Shown here in pieces: positions 41,620 through 50,495 of a stretch of 64,000 nucleotides of DNA (position 1 is its first letter; every line of letters begins with the position of its first letter). The stretch lies in the IMG/VR virus record IMGVR_UViG_3300035123_000008, positions 1 to 64,000 of that record; one strand, written 5' to 3'. A model generated the notes under the pieces. That model did not search any database and was not told the origin of the DNA. It saw nothing but the letters and a program-made list of their open reading frames with translations. The position numbers and the translations under genes are program-made. The stretch comes from a virus.

Positions 41620-41870
41620 TGGCTCCACCAACTCTAAAAGCGATTTATCCAGCCGAGAGTGCTTATGAAGTAACACCGAGTAACACGACTGATTTGCCAA
41701 GTCCAACCAGAGGGATATATGTTGGTAATACGGGAAACGTTCGGGTGCAAATGAAGGGTGGTCAGGTGGTTGACTTTGTTGCGCTTGCTGCTGGAGTTAT
41801 CCATGCTATTCAAGCTGTGCGCATTCACTCATCAGGAACAACGGCAACGAATATTTTGGCACTTTATTAA
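41619..41870 (+). CDS. Small decoration-like virion protein
   Basis: 83 aa, one-base overlap with the previous stop (TAATG). All-beta sequence with TRGIYVGNTGNVRVQMKGGQ and FVALAAGVIHAIQAVRIHSS, the pattern of small phage proteins that present a beta-sandwich on the head or spike surface. Often found with fibres. Confidence 0.7.
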   Translation: MAPPTLKAIYPAESAYEVTPSNTTDLPSPTRGIYVGNTGNVRVQMKGGQVVDFVALAAGVIHAIQAVRIHSSGTTATNILALY

Positions 41871-41881
41871 GGCAGGTAAAC

Positions 41882-44800
41882 GTGGTCCTGAATAAGAAAA
41901 TATCTGAAATGCCGGAGGTCGTCACGCTTGCAGCGGAGGACTATATTCCGGTTCTCGATATGTCAGCGCCTTTGCAGACACGCAATAAGCGGATCTCCAG
42001 CGCAAATATGATCGCCCACTTCCCTCACAATGGGGAATCGTATGTCACCACGACACCGAGCGCGATCCTGTCAGGCGAGCGCGTTTTAACTGGTACGTCC
42101 AATATCACGATTACGGATGGAGGCGCGGGAACTACGGTCACGGTTGACACGATTCAGGATATTCATACGGCTGCTTCTCCTCAGTTTGCAAGTTTGGGTG
42201 TCGGTGCTGCTCCTGCTTCTTATGCGCAACTTACGATAGAGATGAACCTTACGGATAGCGCCAACTTTGTAAATGCCTCTCTGCTGAACTCATTGTCCAC
42301 AACCATTACGGCGAATAACGCTCGCCTCTATTACGGGAATTACAACTTCATTCGCGCTATCGACAATGGAAACGATTACACAAACCCTCTTGCATTCCGT
42401 GCGTCCTACAACATTGTTTCAATTGAGAATCCGGGAGGGGGAACGGTCGCGGGTGCGGCTGCAGGTGTTTATACGATTATTCAGGGAAGCACTTCGACGC
42501 TCACGGATGGATATGCTATCTTCATCGAGAATCCCATCGGTGGCGGGACGATCACAAACCTCTATGGAATTTACATTCAGCCACAAGTTGCAGGTGGAAA
42601 TAATTGGGCGATCCATGCAGGTGGAAGGATTGTAATTGATGGCGCGGTAGACGTTGTTCAACTTCAGGTTCAAGCGGTTGCTGGTCAAAGCGTGAACATC
42701 CAGACTTGGGAGGACAGCGCGGGGAACGTGCTTGCTGGCGTTGATGAGCGAGGTATTCTTTTTAGTGATGGAAATTCAGCAGTTTCAAATGTTTTAATCG
42801 GTAATGATGCTGGAAATGTGGCTGGTAGTGGCGGGGGGAATGTGGTTATAGGTAGCAATTCAGGAAAGGCTATTACGACTGGTGTTAACAATATTCTTGT
42901 AGGAGCTTGGGTCGCTCCTTCTATGCAGCAGGGAAGTCGAAATATTTGCATAGGTAATAACACAGGAACAAATCACGGAAACAGCGCATCTAATAATGTC
43001 AATATAGGAGCATACACGGGCCAGTACTGTAGCTCTGGTCAATCTAATACAAATATTGGATACACGGCAGGAGAATATAACGTTTCAGGATATTACAACG
43101 TCTGCATTGGTTATACGGCAGGTAGAGGATCGAGTGGAGTTTCAACATCTAATCTTGTCGCCATTGGAAATGGAGCAGGTTATATATCACCAAGTGATAC
43201 CGTGGCAATTGGGGCAGGAGCTTTAAGATACAACGACACCGGAGCATGTAACACTTGTGTTGGTCACGAAGCCGGAAAAGGCGTCGCCGGAAACTCCCAT
43301 GCGAACAACACCTTCATAGGCTACCAAGCAGGATTAGGGATCACAACTGGAAACAACAATGTTCTTATTGGTTATCAAGCTGGAATCTCTCTGACAACGG
43401 GAGCGAGTAATTTTGCTCTTGGAGATCGAGCGTTATTAGATGTGCAGACTCATTCAGATAATGTCGGCATTGGGTCTTTGGCAGGAGAAAATGTAGTTTC
43501 GACTGGAAACGTTCTGATCGGGCGTAAAGCGGGGTTCGGCGCGGTGGCTGGTGTGACAGGGGCTTACAATATCGCAATTGGTTATGAACCTTTAGTTGCT
43601 ATTGCAGGTGGAGCTTATAACATCGCAATTGGATGGAGCACGGCAGCGGCTATGGACGCTGGTAATTATAACGTTGCAATAGGATTGAGAGCACTTAACG
43701 CTCTGACATCTGCCGAGAACTGTGTTGCCGTAGGTCCTGAGGCTGGAAGGTATAACCAGACAGGCGCTAATAATGTTTACGTGGGAGCTTTCGCTGGTCA
43801 AGGGGCTGTTGGAAACTCTCATACCTTAAATGTGTTCGTCGGATACCAAGCAGGAATGGGGATCACAACAGGGGTCGAGAACGTCGTTGTCGGATCAGGA
43901 GCAGGGATTGCTCTTACGACCGGTTCTAGAAATACTTTTCTAGGATACCTTGCTGGTTCAAGTTGTCAGGATGGGAATCAGAACTTTGGGCTTGGGCGAA
44001 ACTGTTTGTCAAATCTAGTCGGCGGAGATGACAACGTAGCGATTGGTGATTGGGCAGGAGGCAATATCACTTCCGGTAATCATAATATTGGAATCGGAAG
44101 GCGCGCAGCTTACGGTGATCCAGCGGGGTTGACCGGAAACTACAACATCGCAATTGGATTTGACACCTTATTCGATGCAACTAATGCAGTCAATGTCATA
44201 GCTATTGGATACTTGGCCGGAGCGAATGTAACGGACGCAAGTGCCGAAGGAACCATTTATATAGGTCAACAGGCGGGAGAAAATTGTACGACCGGCGTGA
44301 ATACCGTGATTGGTCGACGTGCCATGAGATTTAACGTCACAGGTACAGATAATGTTGTGATAGGAAAGTTTGCAGGACTAGGTGTTGCTGCGAATTCTTA
44401 TTCTGATAATGTTTTCATCGGCTATCAGGCAGGAATGGGAGTTACGACAGGATCACAAAACATTGGCATTGGAACCGACGCTTTACTTTCGCTCCAAGAT
44501 GGCGCTTCTAATGTTGTTATTGGTTACTTGGCGGGTGATGCGCTGACCACTGGAGACGACAATATATTGATCGGACGACAATGTGGGACTGACCTGATCG
44601 GAGGAAGTACAAACTTTGCCCTCGGTCCGACTTGTTTACAGAACCTTCAATCAGGGACTGCAAACGTTGCCATCGGTGTTTCTGCGCTAAATGCTTCTGT
44701 GACTGGCTCTTACAGTGTGGCTATTGGGCATAACGCTATTGCGGTAGGAGTCGTGGCTGGAAGCGTCTATGCTGTAGGTATCGGGTATCAAGCCCTGAAC

Positions 44801-45520
44801 AACCTGACTTCAGGAACTCGCAATGTTGGGATAGGCTATCAAGCGGGTGCTGGAATTACCGATGGCGCAGACAATATCTGTATGGGTGGAAGGTCCGGGG
44901 TGAACCTCGGAGGAGGCGATCGGAATATTTTATTGGGTAGGTTGACGAGTTTCTATTCATCGGGTAGTGACAACATAATGATAGGTTATTCTGCGGGTTA
45001 TGGAGTTACTGGAAATTCATATTCAAATAATGTGGTCATCGGTTCCTATGCTGGAGAAGCTATCACGACCGGGAGCAATAACATCATCATCGGATACGAT
45101 TCGGGCGATGTAATTACAAGTGGCGCAAATAATATCATTATCGGATACCAGATCGATCCGACAGGTGCAGTGGTGTCCAATGAACTGAATATTGGAGCAC
45201 TTATCTACGGAGACCTCGCCAATAATAGAGCGGGAATAAATGTCACACCTCCGAATCTCGCTGCTGCGCTTCATGTTGATCAGCCTGCATCGGACGGAGC
45301 AGAACCAGCGTTGCTCTTGGATCAGGCAGACATTGATTATGTAATGGTGAAGTTTGTTGGAACGGCAGAGGCAGCAAGCGCAGATCGCACCTTTGTTGCC
45401 GATTCGGATTTTGGTACTCCGGGTGCTTTGGTGGGTTGGATACAGGTAGAGATCGAGGACATAGGCAATCGAATTACGGATGGAGATTATTACATTCCGA
45501 TTTATGCAGCACCTTCTTAA
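41882..45520 (+). CDS. Giant repeat tail fibre / adhesin
   Basis: 1212 aa from GTG 41882 (AGGCAGG). Residues 1-60 (LNKKISEMPEVVTLAAEDYI) look like a virion attachment stem also used by phage fibres. Residues about 290-1130 are dozens of short rungs of the type N-V-x-I-G-x-x-A-G-x-x-x-T-T-G, as in YadA-head-like or beta-roll adhesins. The C terminus (ADRTFVADSDFGTPGALVGW) is a small beta domain. Probably a trimeric receptor-binding fibre. The repeats are divergent at DNA level, so recombination within the array is still possible. Confidence 0.8.
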   Translation: MVLNKKISEMPEVVTLAAEDYIPVLDMSAPLQTRNKRISSANMIAHFPHNGESYVTTTPSAILSGERVLTGTSNITITDGGAGTTVTVDTIQDIHTAASPQFASLGVGAAPASYAQLTIEMNLTDSANFVNASLLNSLSTTITANNARLYYGNYNFIRAIDNGNDYTNPLAFRASYNIVSIENPGGGTVAGAAAGVYTIIQGSTSTLTDGYAIFIENPIGGGTITNLYGIYIQPQVAGGNNWAIHAGGRIVIDGAVDVVQLQVQAVAGQSVNIQTWEDSAGNVLAGVDERGILFSDGNSAVSNVLIGNDAGNVAGSGGGNVVIGSNSGKAITTGVNNILVGAWVAPSMQQGSRNICIGNNTGTNHGNSASNNVNIGAYTGQYCSSGQSNTNIGYTAGEYNVSGYYNVCIGYTAGRGSSGVSTSNLVAIGNGAGYISPSDTVAIGAGALRYNDTGACNTCVGHEAGKGVAGNSHANNTFIGYQAGLGITTGNNNVLIGYQAGISLTTGASNFALGDRALLDVQTHSDNVGIGSLAGENVVSTGNVLIGRKAGFGAVAGVTGAYNIAIGYEPLVAIAGGAYNIAIGWSTAAAMDAGNYNVAIGLRALNALTSAENCVAVGPEAGRYNQTGANNVYVGAFAGQGAVGNSHTLNVFVGYQAGMGITTGVENVVVGSGAGIALTTGSRNTFLGYLAGSSCQDGNQNFGLGRNCLSNLVGGDDNVAIGDWAGGNITSGNHNIGIGRRAAYGDPAGLTGNYNIAIGFDTLFDATNAVNVIAIGYLAGANVTDASAEGTIYIGQQAGENCTTGVNTVIGRRAMRFNVTGTDNVVIGKFAGLGVAANSYSDNVFIGYQAGMGVTTGSQNIGIGTDALLSLQDGASNVVIGYLAGDALTTGDDNILIGRQCGTDLIGGSTNFALGPTCLQNLQSGTANVAIGVSALNASVTGSYSVAIGHNAIAVGVVAGSVYAVGIGYQALNNLTSGTRNVGIGYQAGAGITDGADNICMGGRSGVNLGGGDRNILLGRLTSFYSSGSDNIMIGYSAGYGVTGNSYSNNVVIGSYAGEAITTGSNNIIIGYDSGDVITSGANNIIIGYQIDPTGAVVSNELNIGALIYGDLANNRAGINVTPPNLAAALHVDQPASDGAEPALLLDQADIDYVMVKFVGTAEAASADRTFVADSDFGTPGALVGWIQVEIEDIGNRITDGDYYIPIYAAPS

Positions 45521-45532
45521 GGAGAGTGAGAA

Positions 45533-45811
45533 ATGGCATTCGATCAAGAAGTATCACAACAGCGAACACCGACAGCGATCAAGAACATCAGGATCGTATT
45601 GTTTGAGAGTACAGATCCCGAGGAGCTTCCACCTGATGCACAGAATAACCAGACAGCCGATTTTGAATTTGCAGTCGTGGACCAGAACGGACAGGTCATG
45701 AATTGGAAGCGCGGGAATCTTATACCACATTTGACAGCCGGACAGATTACGCAACTTCAGGACTTCATAGCAGCTATGCGAACCAAGGCAGAAGATGAAA
45801 TTCTGCCATAA
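45533..45811 (+). CDS. Small virion-region hypothetical protein
   Basis: 92 aa, GGAGAG upstream. Beta-rich first part, then a helix ITQLQDFIAAMRTKAEDEI. It directly follows the fibre and could be a fibre chaperone or adaptor. No family recognised. Confidence 0.6.
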   Translation: MAFDQEVSQQRTPTAIKNIRIVLFESTDPEELPPDAQNNQTADFEFAVVDQNGQVMNWKRGNLIPHLTAGQITQLQDFIAAMRTKAEDEILP

Positions 45812-45831
45812 AAGAATTACGGGAGCTTGAA

Positions 45832-46068
45832 ATGACCAAGAGAACAAACAGACCTAGACAAACCAACACCAAAGCTGAACCAAAGTTTACGGCACAGCAA
45901 GCAGCGGAAGTTCTTCAGGAGGAAACGATCAAAGCTCAAGAGGCGTTCAAGGTTGAATACGAGGAGCTTTGTCAGAAGCATCAACTCACCATTGTTGGAA
46001 TTCCTTTTATTGATCAGGAGGGAAAGGTGAGAGCGCAGCTTCAAGTGGGGAATTTACCAATGGAGTGA
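45832..46068 (+). CDS. Small helical hypothetical protein
   Basis: 78 aa, SD GGGAGCTTGAA (the same leader as the protease at 29653). Basic N terminus and an acidic helix AAEVLQEETIKAQEAFKVEY. Unassigned, between fibre and connector genes. Confidence 0.6.
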   Translation: MTKRTNRPRQTNTKAEPKFTAQQAAEVLQEETIKAQEAFKVEYEELCQKHQLTIVGIPFIDQEGKVRAQLQVGNLPME

Positions 46069-46071
46069 ACC

Positions 46072-47223
46072 ATGCCAGTTGTTCCAGCAATATCTCAACT
46101 CGTAAATTATGACCTTGCGGTTTCTTTACCAAGGTACGCTCAGATCATCAAGACACCTGAGACAGCTTTCTTTGGAATTAATAGGGCTGGAGATTTGGAA
46201 GGGGATTGCGAGAAGATCTGGCTCAAGGAAGATCGAGAGATGATTGCGCGCTACCTCTCCGAAGCGCAGAACGAGATCGAGGAGGAGACTGGATTCCCCC
46301 TTCATCCAAAGTGGTTCACCTACGAGGAGCATCCTTACGCGTATCCGGTGACTACAAGGTGGAAAAAGGTTATCGAGGTTGGGTTTCATGCGTCGAGCGT
46401 TATCGCTTCTGATGAGGCTGTCGATCATACCAACGACCCTGCCGTAATTGGACCTTTTGCTTGCACGATCACAGAGGAAGATGAAGTACGGGTTTTCCAT
46501 CCCGGTCTTGATGTTGAGATTATGCCAAGCAAGATCACGCTCACCGGAGTGCAAGCTACGATAGAGATTCCCAGAGCGCGCTTGGTGACGGAGGAAGATT
46601 CGGAGAATCCATCAACGGGTCACACTTACACCGACACAGGACCAACAGGACCTTTCGAGCAAACGGTAGATGTGTATCGCATATTCACTTCGGATCGCAT
46701 TCATGCGACCTTGAAATGGCCACACGCCTGCTCGGGTGGAGGGTGTTGTACCTGTGGGGATAATCAACAGTCAGCTTGCATGTATGTCATAAACCACGAG
46801 AACGGCACGATTACAACGCTCCCCTCAAACTACGTGCCACAACTGGATGATTATCTAATTGAGTTGGAGGATCAAACGGGATTCATCCTGCTAGAAAATG
46901 CAGAGATGCCGGAGTTTGAGGGTTGGCGCGCATCATGCTACAGGTGCAACGGTAAGCCTACTGTAATGGAAATAAATTACAAAGCAGGGTTAAACCCTAC
47001 AACCTTCCAAGCCGAGGATGCCATCATTCGTCTTGCTCACTCGAAAATGCCTCATGCCCCTTGCGGTTGTGACTTCGCCATGAATATGTGGACGAGAGAT
47101 AGGAACGTGCCACCCGTATTAACTAAGGAAAGGCTGAACTGCCCCTTTGGTATGAGTGATGGGGCTTGGATTGCATATCGGTTTACGCAGGCTATGAGAA
47201 GCATTGGGTTAGGGATTATCTAA
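46072..47223 (+). CDS. Probable head-tail connector protein
   Basis: 383 aa. Residues 60-110 (EMIARYLSEAQNEIEEETGF) look like the helical core of head-tail adaptor proteins, and the following beta part (SKITLTGVQATIEIPRARLV) fits. An insertion with ACSGGGCCTCGDNQQSACMY is Cys-rich and probably zinc-binding. It sits before the gp10-like gene, the expected position. It is twice the normal adaptor length. Confidence 0.6.
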   Translation: MPVVPAISQLVNYDLAVSLPRYAQIIKTPETAFFGINRAGDLEGDCEKIWLKEDREMIARYLSEAQNEIEEETGFPLHPKWFTYEEHPYAYPVTTRWKKVIEVGFHASSVIASDEAVDHTNDPAVIGPFACTITEEDEVRVFHPGLDVEIMPSKITLTGVQATIEIPRARLVTEEDSENPSTGHTYTDTGPTGPFEQTVDVYRIFTSDRIHATLKWPHACSGGGCCTCGDNQQSACMYVINHENGTITTLPSNYVPQLDDYLIELEDQTGFILLENAEMPEFEGWRASCYRCNGKPTVMEINYKAGLNPTTFQAEDAIIRLAHSKMPHAPCGCDFAMNMWTRDRNVPPVLTKERLNCPFGMSDGAWIAYRFTQAMRSIGLGII

Positions 47224-47732
47224 TGTTGGTACATAGCATCGAACCGGAGAAGTTGAAGGATGACAAGATTCGTCTTGCTTTGCTCTCAGAGTTAAGTTCA
47301 ATCGGGACTGATATTCGTAAAGACTTTTTGTTAACAACAAAGACATGGAAGCATCAACCTAAGTTTCGGTTCGTGAAAGGATTAAAAAAGGGCAAGTCTG
47401 AATTGCTAGTCTATACCGATGATGAGATTTATTACTATGTAGATAAGGGAACGAAGCCTCACCTGATTTGGGCTGGTATCTACACAGGCAAGAGTGATAA
47501 GAAAGCTTTGAAGTTCCCCGGCACGTTTTCGGCAAAGACTATTCCGGGTGTCCTTGGTTCTTTTCAAGGTTCATCTGGTGGTGAGCCAGTTTATACACCA
47601 TATGTCGAGCATCCGGGTACGAAGCCTCGAGGTTTCGAGGATATGATTTCTGTGAAATGGGCAGACACGTTTGCATTCAGGATGGATCATGCGATGGAGC
47701 GTGCTGCAGAGGAGAGTGGTCATGGAGCATGA
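47223..47732 (+). CDS. HK97-gp10-like tail completion protein
   Basis: 169 aa from ATG 47223 in a TAATG overlap. YYYVDKGTKPHLIWAGIY, ALKFPG and HPGTKPRGFEDMIS are the characteristic motifs of HK97-gp10-like proteins, which sit at the head-tail joint. Order and length agree. Confidence 0.8.
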   Translation: MLVHSIEPEKLKDDKIRLALLSELSSIGTDIRKDFLLTTKTWKHQPKFRFVKGLKKGKSELLVYTDDEIYYYVDKGTKPHLIWAGIYTGKSDKKALKFPGTFSAKTIPGVLGSFQGSSGGEPVYTPYVEHPGTKPRGFEDMISVKWADTFAFRMDHAMERAAEESGHGA

Positions 47733-48153
47733 AGGATACGAATTTCAAGAGGAGTTTGCCCAAGATACCATAGAGGTGAAGCTCATTCGACGCTCCGGTG
47801 GTGCGGCATTGGTCGAGTGGCAATCAGAGGATGGTTACTTGCAGCGGGCTACAGTGCCGTTTCATGAAGTACAAAATCTTTGGGAAGATCGAGGAAGCAA
47901 TTTGCACGGAGAAGTTGCACAAGAAATCATCGAAATAGGCATTCCGTATGGTGTGCCTTGGGAGGACATTATTGGAGAAATACAAATTACGGCAAAAGAT
48001 ATAGCTGAGAGTTTGCGCAAGCATGGCGTTTGGACGCTGGACGATGCGCAGACCAATCCGCAAACTGTAATTGGCGCGCTCCAAGCGGCTTACGGGTTTG
48101 ATATGGCAACCCTGATCAGAGGCGCGCGAAAGATGAAGGAGGAAGCACAATGA
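47722..48153 (+). CDS. Hypothetical tail-completion-region protein
   Basis: 143 aa from ATG 47722 (GGAGAG upstream). N-terminal half is a beta-barrel-like (AALVEWQSEDGYLQRATVPF), the C-terminal half helical (TVIGALQAAYGFDMATLIRG). In gene order this is the tail terminator position, but no motif proves it. Confidence 0.5.
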   Translation: MEHEGYEFQEEFAQDTIEVKLIRRSGGAALVEWQSEDGYLQRATVPFHEVQNLWEDRGSNLHGEVAQEIIEIGIPYGVPWEDIIGEIQITAKDIAESLRKHGVWTLDDAQTNPQTVIGALQAAYGFDMATLIRGARKMKEEAQ

Positions 48154-49628
48154 CGACTAAATATTTTGTAGCGGGCGAAGGTGCTTTGTGGATTCAACCA
48201 GACGGTCCCAATACCAAACCACAATTTCTCGGTTGCCACGAATTGGGAGATGTAACAATTCCCAAAGGCACATTGAACCTGATGTATTGCCCCGACCCCT
48301 CGAAGCCAAAGGCTTACAAAGTGGTTGGGTCATATCGAAGCGCTCCGGGTGCGATCACAACCTCGATAGAAGTTCTCATGTCGAAGGTTGCTGATTACCT
48401 AGAGCGTGTGGATTGCCCCGTTCCGATCTTTATCCACAAGGTGGAATGTGGTCGCAAGGATGTATTTGCAGCTTATCAGCGATCCGTTGTTCTGGTAGAT
48501 GCAGAAGTTACCAGCCGTGGGCTGAGTGGCATGGTTTCAAGAGACCCCGATGCAGAAGGGGAATCCATGCAAAACTTCGACATTGAAGCGCAGGATTACT
48601 TCGATGCCTTTGGTCTATCAATCGAGCGACAATCAACCACGGAAACCGAAGCACTCAACGACATTCATTTCTGTGGCGATGAAATCTGCGAAGGCGATTG
48701 TGGTGAAGCGCAAAGCATCTGCGAGCTTGGATATGCAGTTGGTGACGCAGCCGCTGGATCACCATCCAATCAAGCTAATGTCCTAGAAACCGAAGATGGT
48801 AGCACGTGGGCAGCCACATCAACAAACCCATTCGGGGCAGCCGAGGATATTGCAGCGGTATCCTGCTTTTCAATCGGTGGAGGTAATACGAGAATTCTGG
48901 TTGGGCGTGGTTCAACCGATGCTGGTAATCCTGCCGAGATTGCATATTCAGATGACGGTGGAGCAACTTGGACCAATGTAAATGTTGGCTCTGTCAATGG
49001 TCAGTATTTCATGGGTCGAGATTCGATCTTTGTTCTGGATATTTACAATATCTGGGCAGTTACTTCGGGTGGCTACATCTACTTCTCAGGAGATGGTGGA
49101 GCAACCTGGACAGCGCAGGAATCCGGTGTCATCACGGCTGGAGACTACTACGGGATCAGCTTTGCAAATGCAGATGATGGTTTTGCGGTGGCAGCCGCGG
49201 ACATTATCGCTCGAACCGTAGATGGAGGTGCAACTTGGTCTGCTGTCACGGCAACAGGTGGCGCGGGCGATCTCCTGACCGTGAAAACAATTTCGCAATT
49301 ACGGGCTTGGGTTGGCGACGACGAAGGCGATCTCTACTTCACGAAAGATGGTGGTACAACGTGGACATCACGATCATTCTCGGGAAGTGGGTCTGGAGAA
49401 GTACGAGACATTGAATTCTACAATGATTACGTTGGGGCATTGATCCATAACAGCGCGACCCCTGTGGGATCCGTCCATGTGACGATCGACGGTGGTTATA
49501 CATGGCAAGCGATCACGACCCCTACCAATACAGGGTTGAATTCTATCTTTATCTGCAGCCCCTACTTGATGTATGCCGTTGGTGAAGTGCAAGGCTCAAC
49601 CGCGGTCATCCTCAAGGTTCACGATTAA
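48150..49628 (+). CDS. Major tail protein fused to a BNR/Asp-box beta-propeller
   Basis: 492 aa. Residues 1-165 look like a tail tube protein (YFVAGEGALWIQPDGPNTKP, DVTIPKGTLNLMYCPDP). A short Cys-rich linker (HFCGDEICEGDCGEAQSICE) leads to residues 190-492, a beta-propeller with at least five Asp boxes (SDDGGATWT, SGDGGATWT, TVDGGATWS, TKDGGTTWT, TIDGGYTWQ). The propeller would project many copies along the tail tube for glycan or cell-surface binding. Location before the tail chaperones supports the tube assignment. Confidence 0.8.
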   Translation: MTTKYFVAGEGALWIQPDGPNTKPQFLGCHELGDVTIPKGTLNLMYCPDPSKPKAYKVVGSYRSAPGAITTSIEVLMSKVADYLERVDCPVPIFIHKVECGRKDVFAAYQRSVVLVDAEVTSRGLSGMVSRDPDAEGESMQNFDIEAQDYFDAFGLSIERQSTTETEALNDIHFCGDEICEGDCGEAQSICELGYAVGDAAAGSPSNQANVLETEDGSTWAATSTNPFGAAEDIAAVSCFSIGGGNTRILVGRGSTDAGNPAEIAYSDDGGATWTNVNVGSVNGQYFMGRDSIFVLDIYNIWAVTSGGYIYFSGDGGATWTAQESGVITAGDYYGISFANADDGFAVAAADIIARTVDGGATWSAVTATGGAGDLLTVKTISQLRAWVGDDEGDLYFTKDGGTTWTSRSFSGSGSGEVRDIEFYNDYVGALIHNSATPVGSVHVTIDGGYTWQAITTPTNTGLNSIFICSPYLMYAVGEVQGSTAVILKVHD

Positions 49629-49657
49629 GGTTGCCGATCCAGCCGCTTGGAGTACGT

Positions 49658-49719
49658 GAAACTGGAGGGTGTGGACAAAGGTTCGCTCCCGTACCTATCA
49701 GCCCATGCTCTCCAGTTTC
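49658..49719 (+). repeat. Inverted repeat in the tail tube - chaperone gap
   Basis: GAAACTGGAG (49658-49667) and CTCCAGTTTC (49710-49719) are a perfect 10-bp inverted repeat with 42 bases between, in the 113-nt gap before the tail chaperone gene. No T run follows. It may fold the intercistronic mRNA to limit chaperone synthesis relative to tube protein. Confidence 0.65.
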
Positions 49720-49741
49720 CATATAAACGGGAGAATAGAAA

Positions 49742-50266
49742 ATGGCAGAGGCAGAATTTCAACTGTCGAGTGGTCGCACGATTAAGATACAAAGCGTGTC
49801 TCCTTTTTTCCTTGGGAGAATCTTACCTACTGTTCTCAAGGAATTCGAAGTAGATACACCGCCAACGTATATAGTGGAACTCGTCGGTGGTGACACGCAG
49901 GAATTTACCCATGATGAGACTACGCTTGAAGTAGAAGGCGACCCCGAACAGACAGAACACAATTTCAGGGTTTGGAGTGAGTACAAATCCAAGCTGAATG
50001 TGGCCAACCTTGAAGCGAACAGGCGTTGGCTACGTGCGCTATTGGAGGAAGGTGTCGTATTTGAAATGCCAGAGGATGAGGACTGGTTAGCTCCTCATAA
50101 AAGGCAAGGCATTGAGATACCGGAAGATCCAATTGAACTGCGCTTAATGTATATCCAAGACGTGCTGATCAAAACCAAAACCGACTGGAATAGGTTGGTT
50201 GATGAAATTGTTGCTCTGTCAGATATAACGGAGGAAGATGTAGCTGCGGCTACAGAATCCTTTTGA
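49742..50266 (+). CDS. Tail assembly chaperone, short product (gpG-like)
   Basis: 174 aa, SD AAACGGGAG. It stands directly between tail tube and tape measure genes. Beta-helical N terminus (FQLSSGRTIKIQSVSPFFLG) and helical C terminus (LRLMYIQDVLIKTKTDWNRL). It ends at TGA 50264-50266, right at a +1 slip site; the extended frame is listed separately. Expected to coat the tape measure during tail assembly. Confidence 0.85.
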   Translation: MAEAEFQLSSGRTIKIQSVSPFFLGRILPTVLKEFEVDTPPTYIVELVGGDTQEFTHDETTLEVEGDPEQTEHNFRVWSEYKSKLNVANLEANRRWLRALLEEGVVFEMPEDEDWLAPHKRQGIEIPEDPIELRLMYIQDVLIKTKTDWNRLVDEIVALSDITEEDVAAATESF

Positions 50267-50267
50267 A
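50258..50267 (+). other. Programmed frameshift site (+1 or -2)
   Basis: TCC-TTT-TGA-A: the peptidyl-tRNA on TTT can re-pair with TTT one base forward, at a weak TGA stop, as at the prfB shift site. The +1 frame then continues for 76 codons to 50495. The -2 frame is the same reading frame and cannot be distinguished by sequence. Confidence 0.7.
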
Positions 50268-50495
50268 ATTAAGTGGAAGGGTAGACCATTATCCGAAGCA
50301 TCACGGCGGGTCCCAAAAGGGGATTTTAAACACAACATACTTTTCACACAGGTGGAAGCAGCTTTCAAGTGGGGCTGTAGAAGCTTTTCGGAGTTTCGAG
50401 AGCTTCCATTAGAAGATCGTATTGTTATGATCGCATACCTGAGAGCAGAGAGCCAGATGCGATCTATTGAGATTGCGGAAGCGAGAAAAGAATGA
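50265..50495 (+). CDS. Tail assembly chaperone, frameshifted extension (gpT-like)
   Basis: The +1 frame from GAA 50265 reads EIKWKGRPLSEASRRVPKGD and ends LRAESQMRSIEIAEARKE with a TGA at 50493-50495, overlapping the tape measure ATG. The segment WGCRSFSEFRELPLEDRIVM is typical of the T domain of tail assembly chaperones. It has no start codon or ribosome binding site of its own, so it is expected only as a fusion with the upstream product. Confidence 0.75.
   Translation, partial: EIKWKGRPLSEASRRVPKGDFKHNILFTQVEAAFKWGCRSFSEFRELPLEDRIVMIAYLRAESQMRSIEIAEARKE

Noticed and set aside
41882-45520. CRISPR array or DNA-level tandem repeat in the fibre gene
   Set aside because: Units are repeated at protein level with differing codons and variable spacing; there are no identical direct repeats with unique spacers.
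50265-50495. Independent small gene after the tail chaperone
   Set aside because: No start codon with a ribosome binding site in this frame; its sequence fits the frameshifted T domain.
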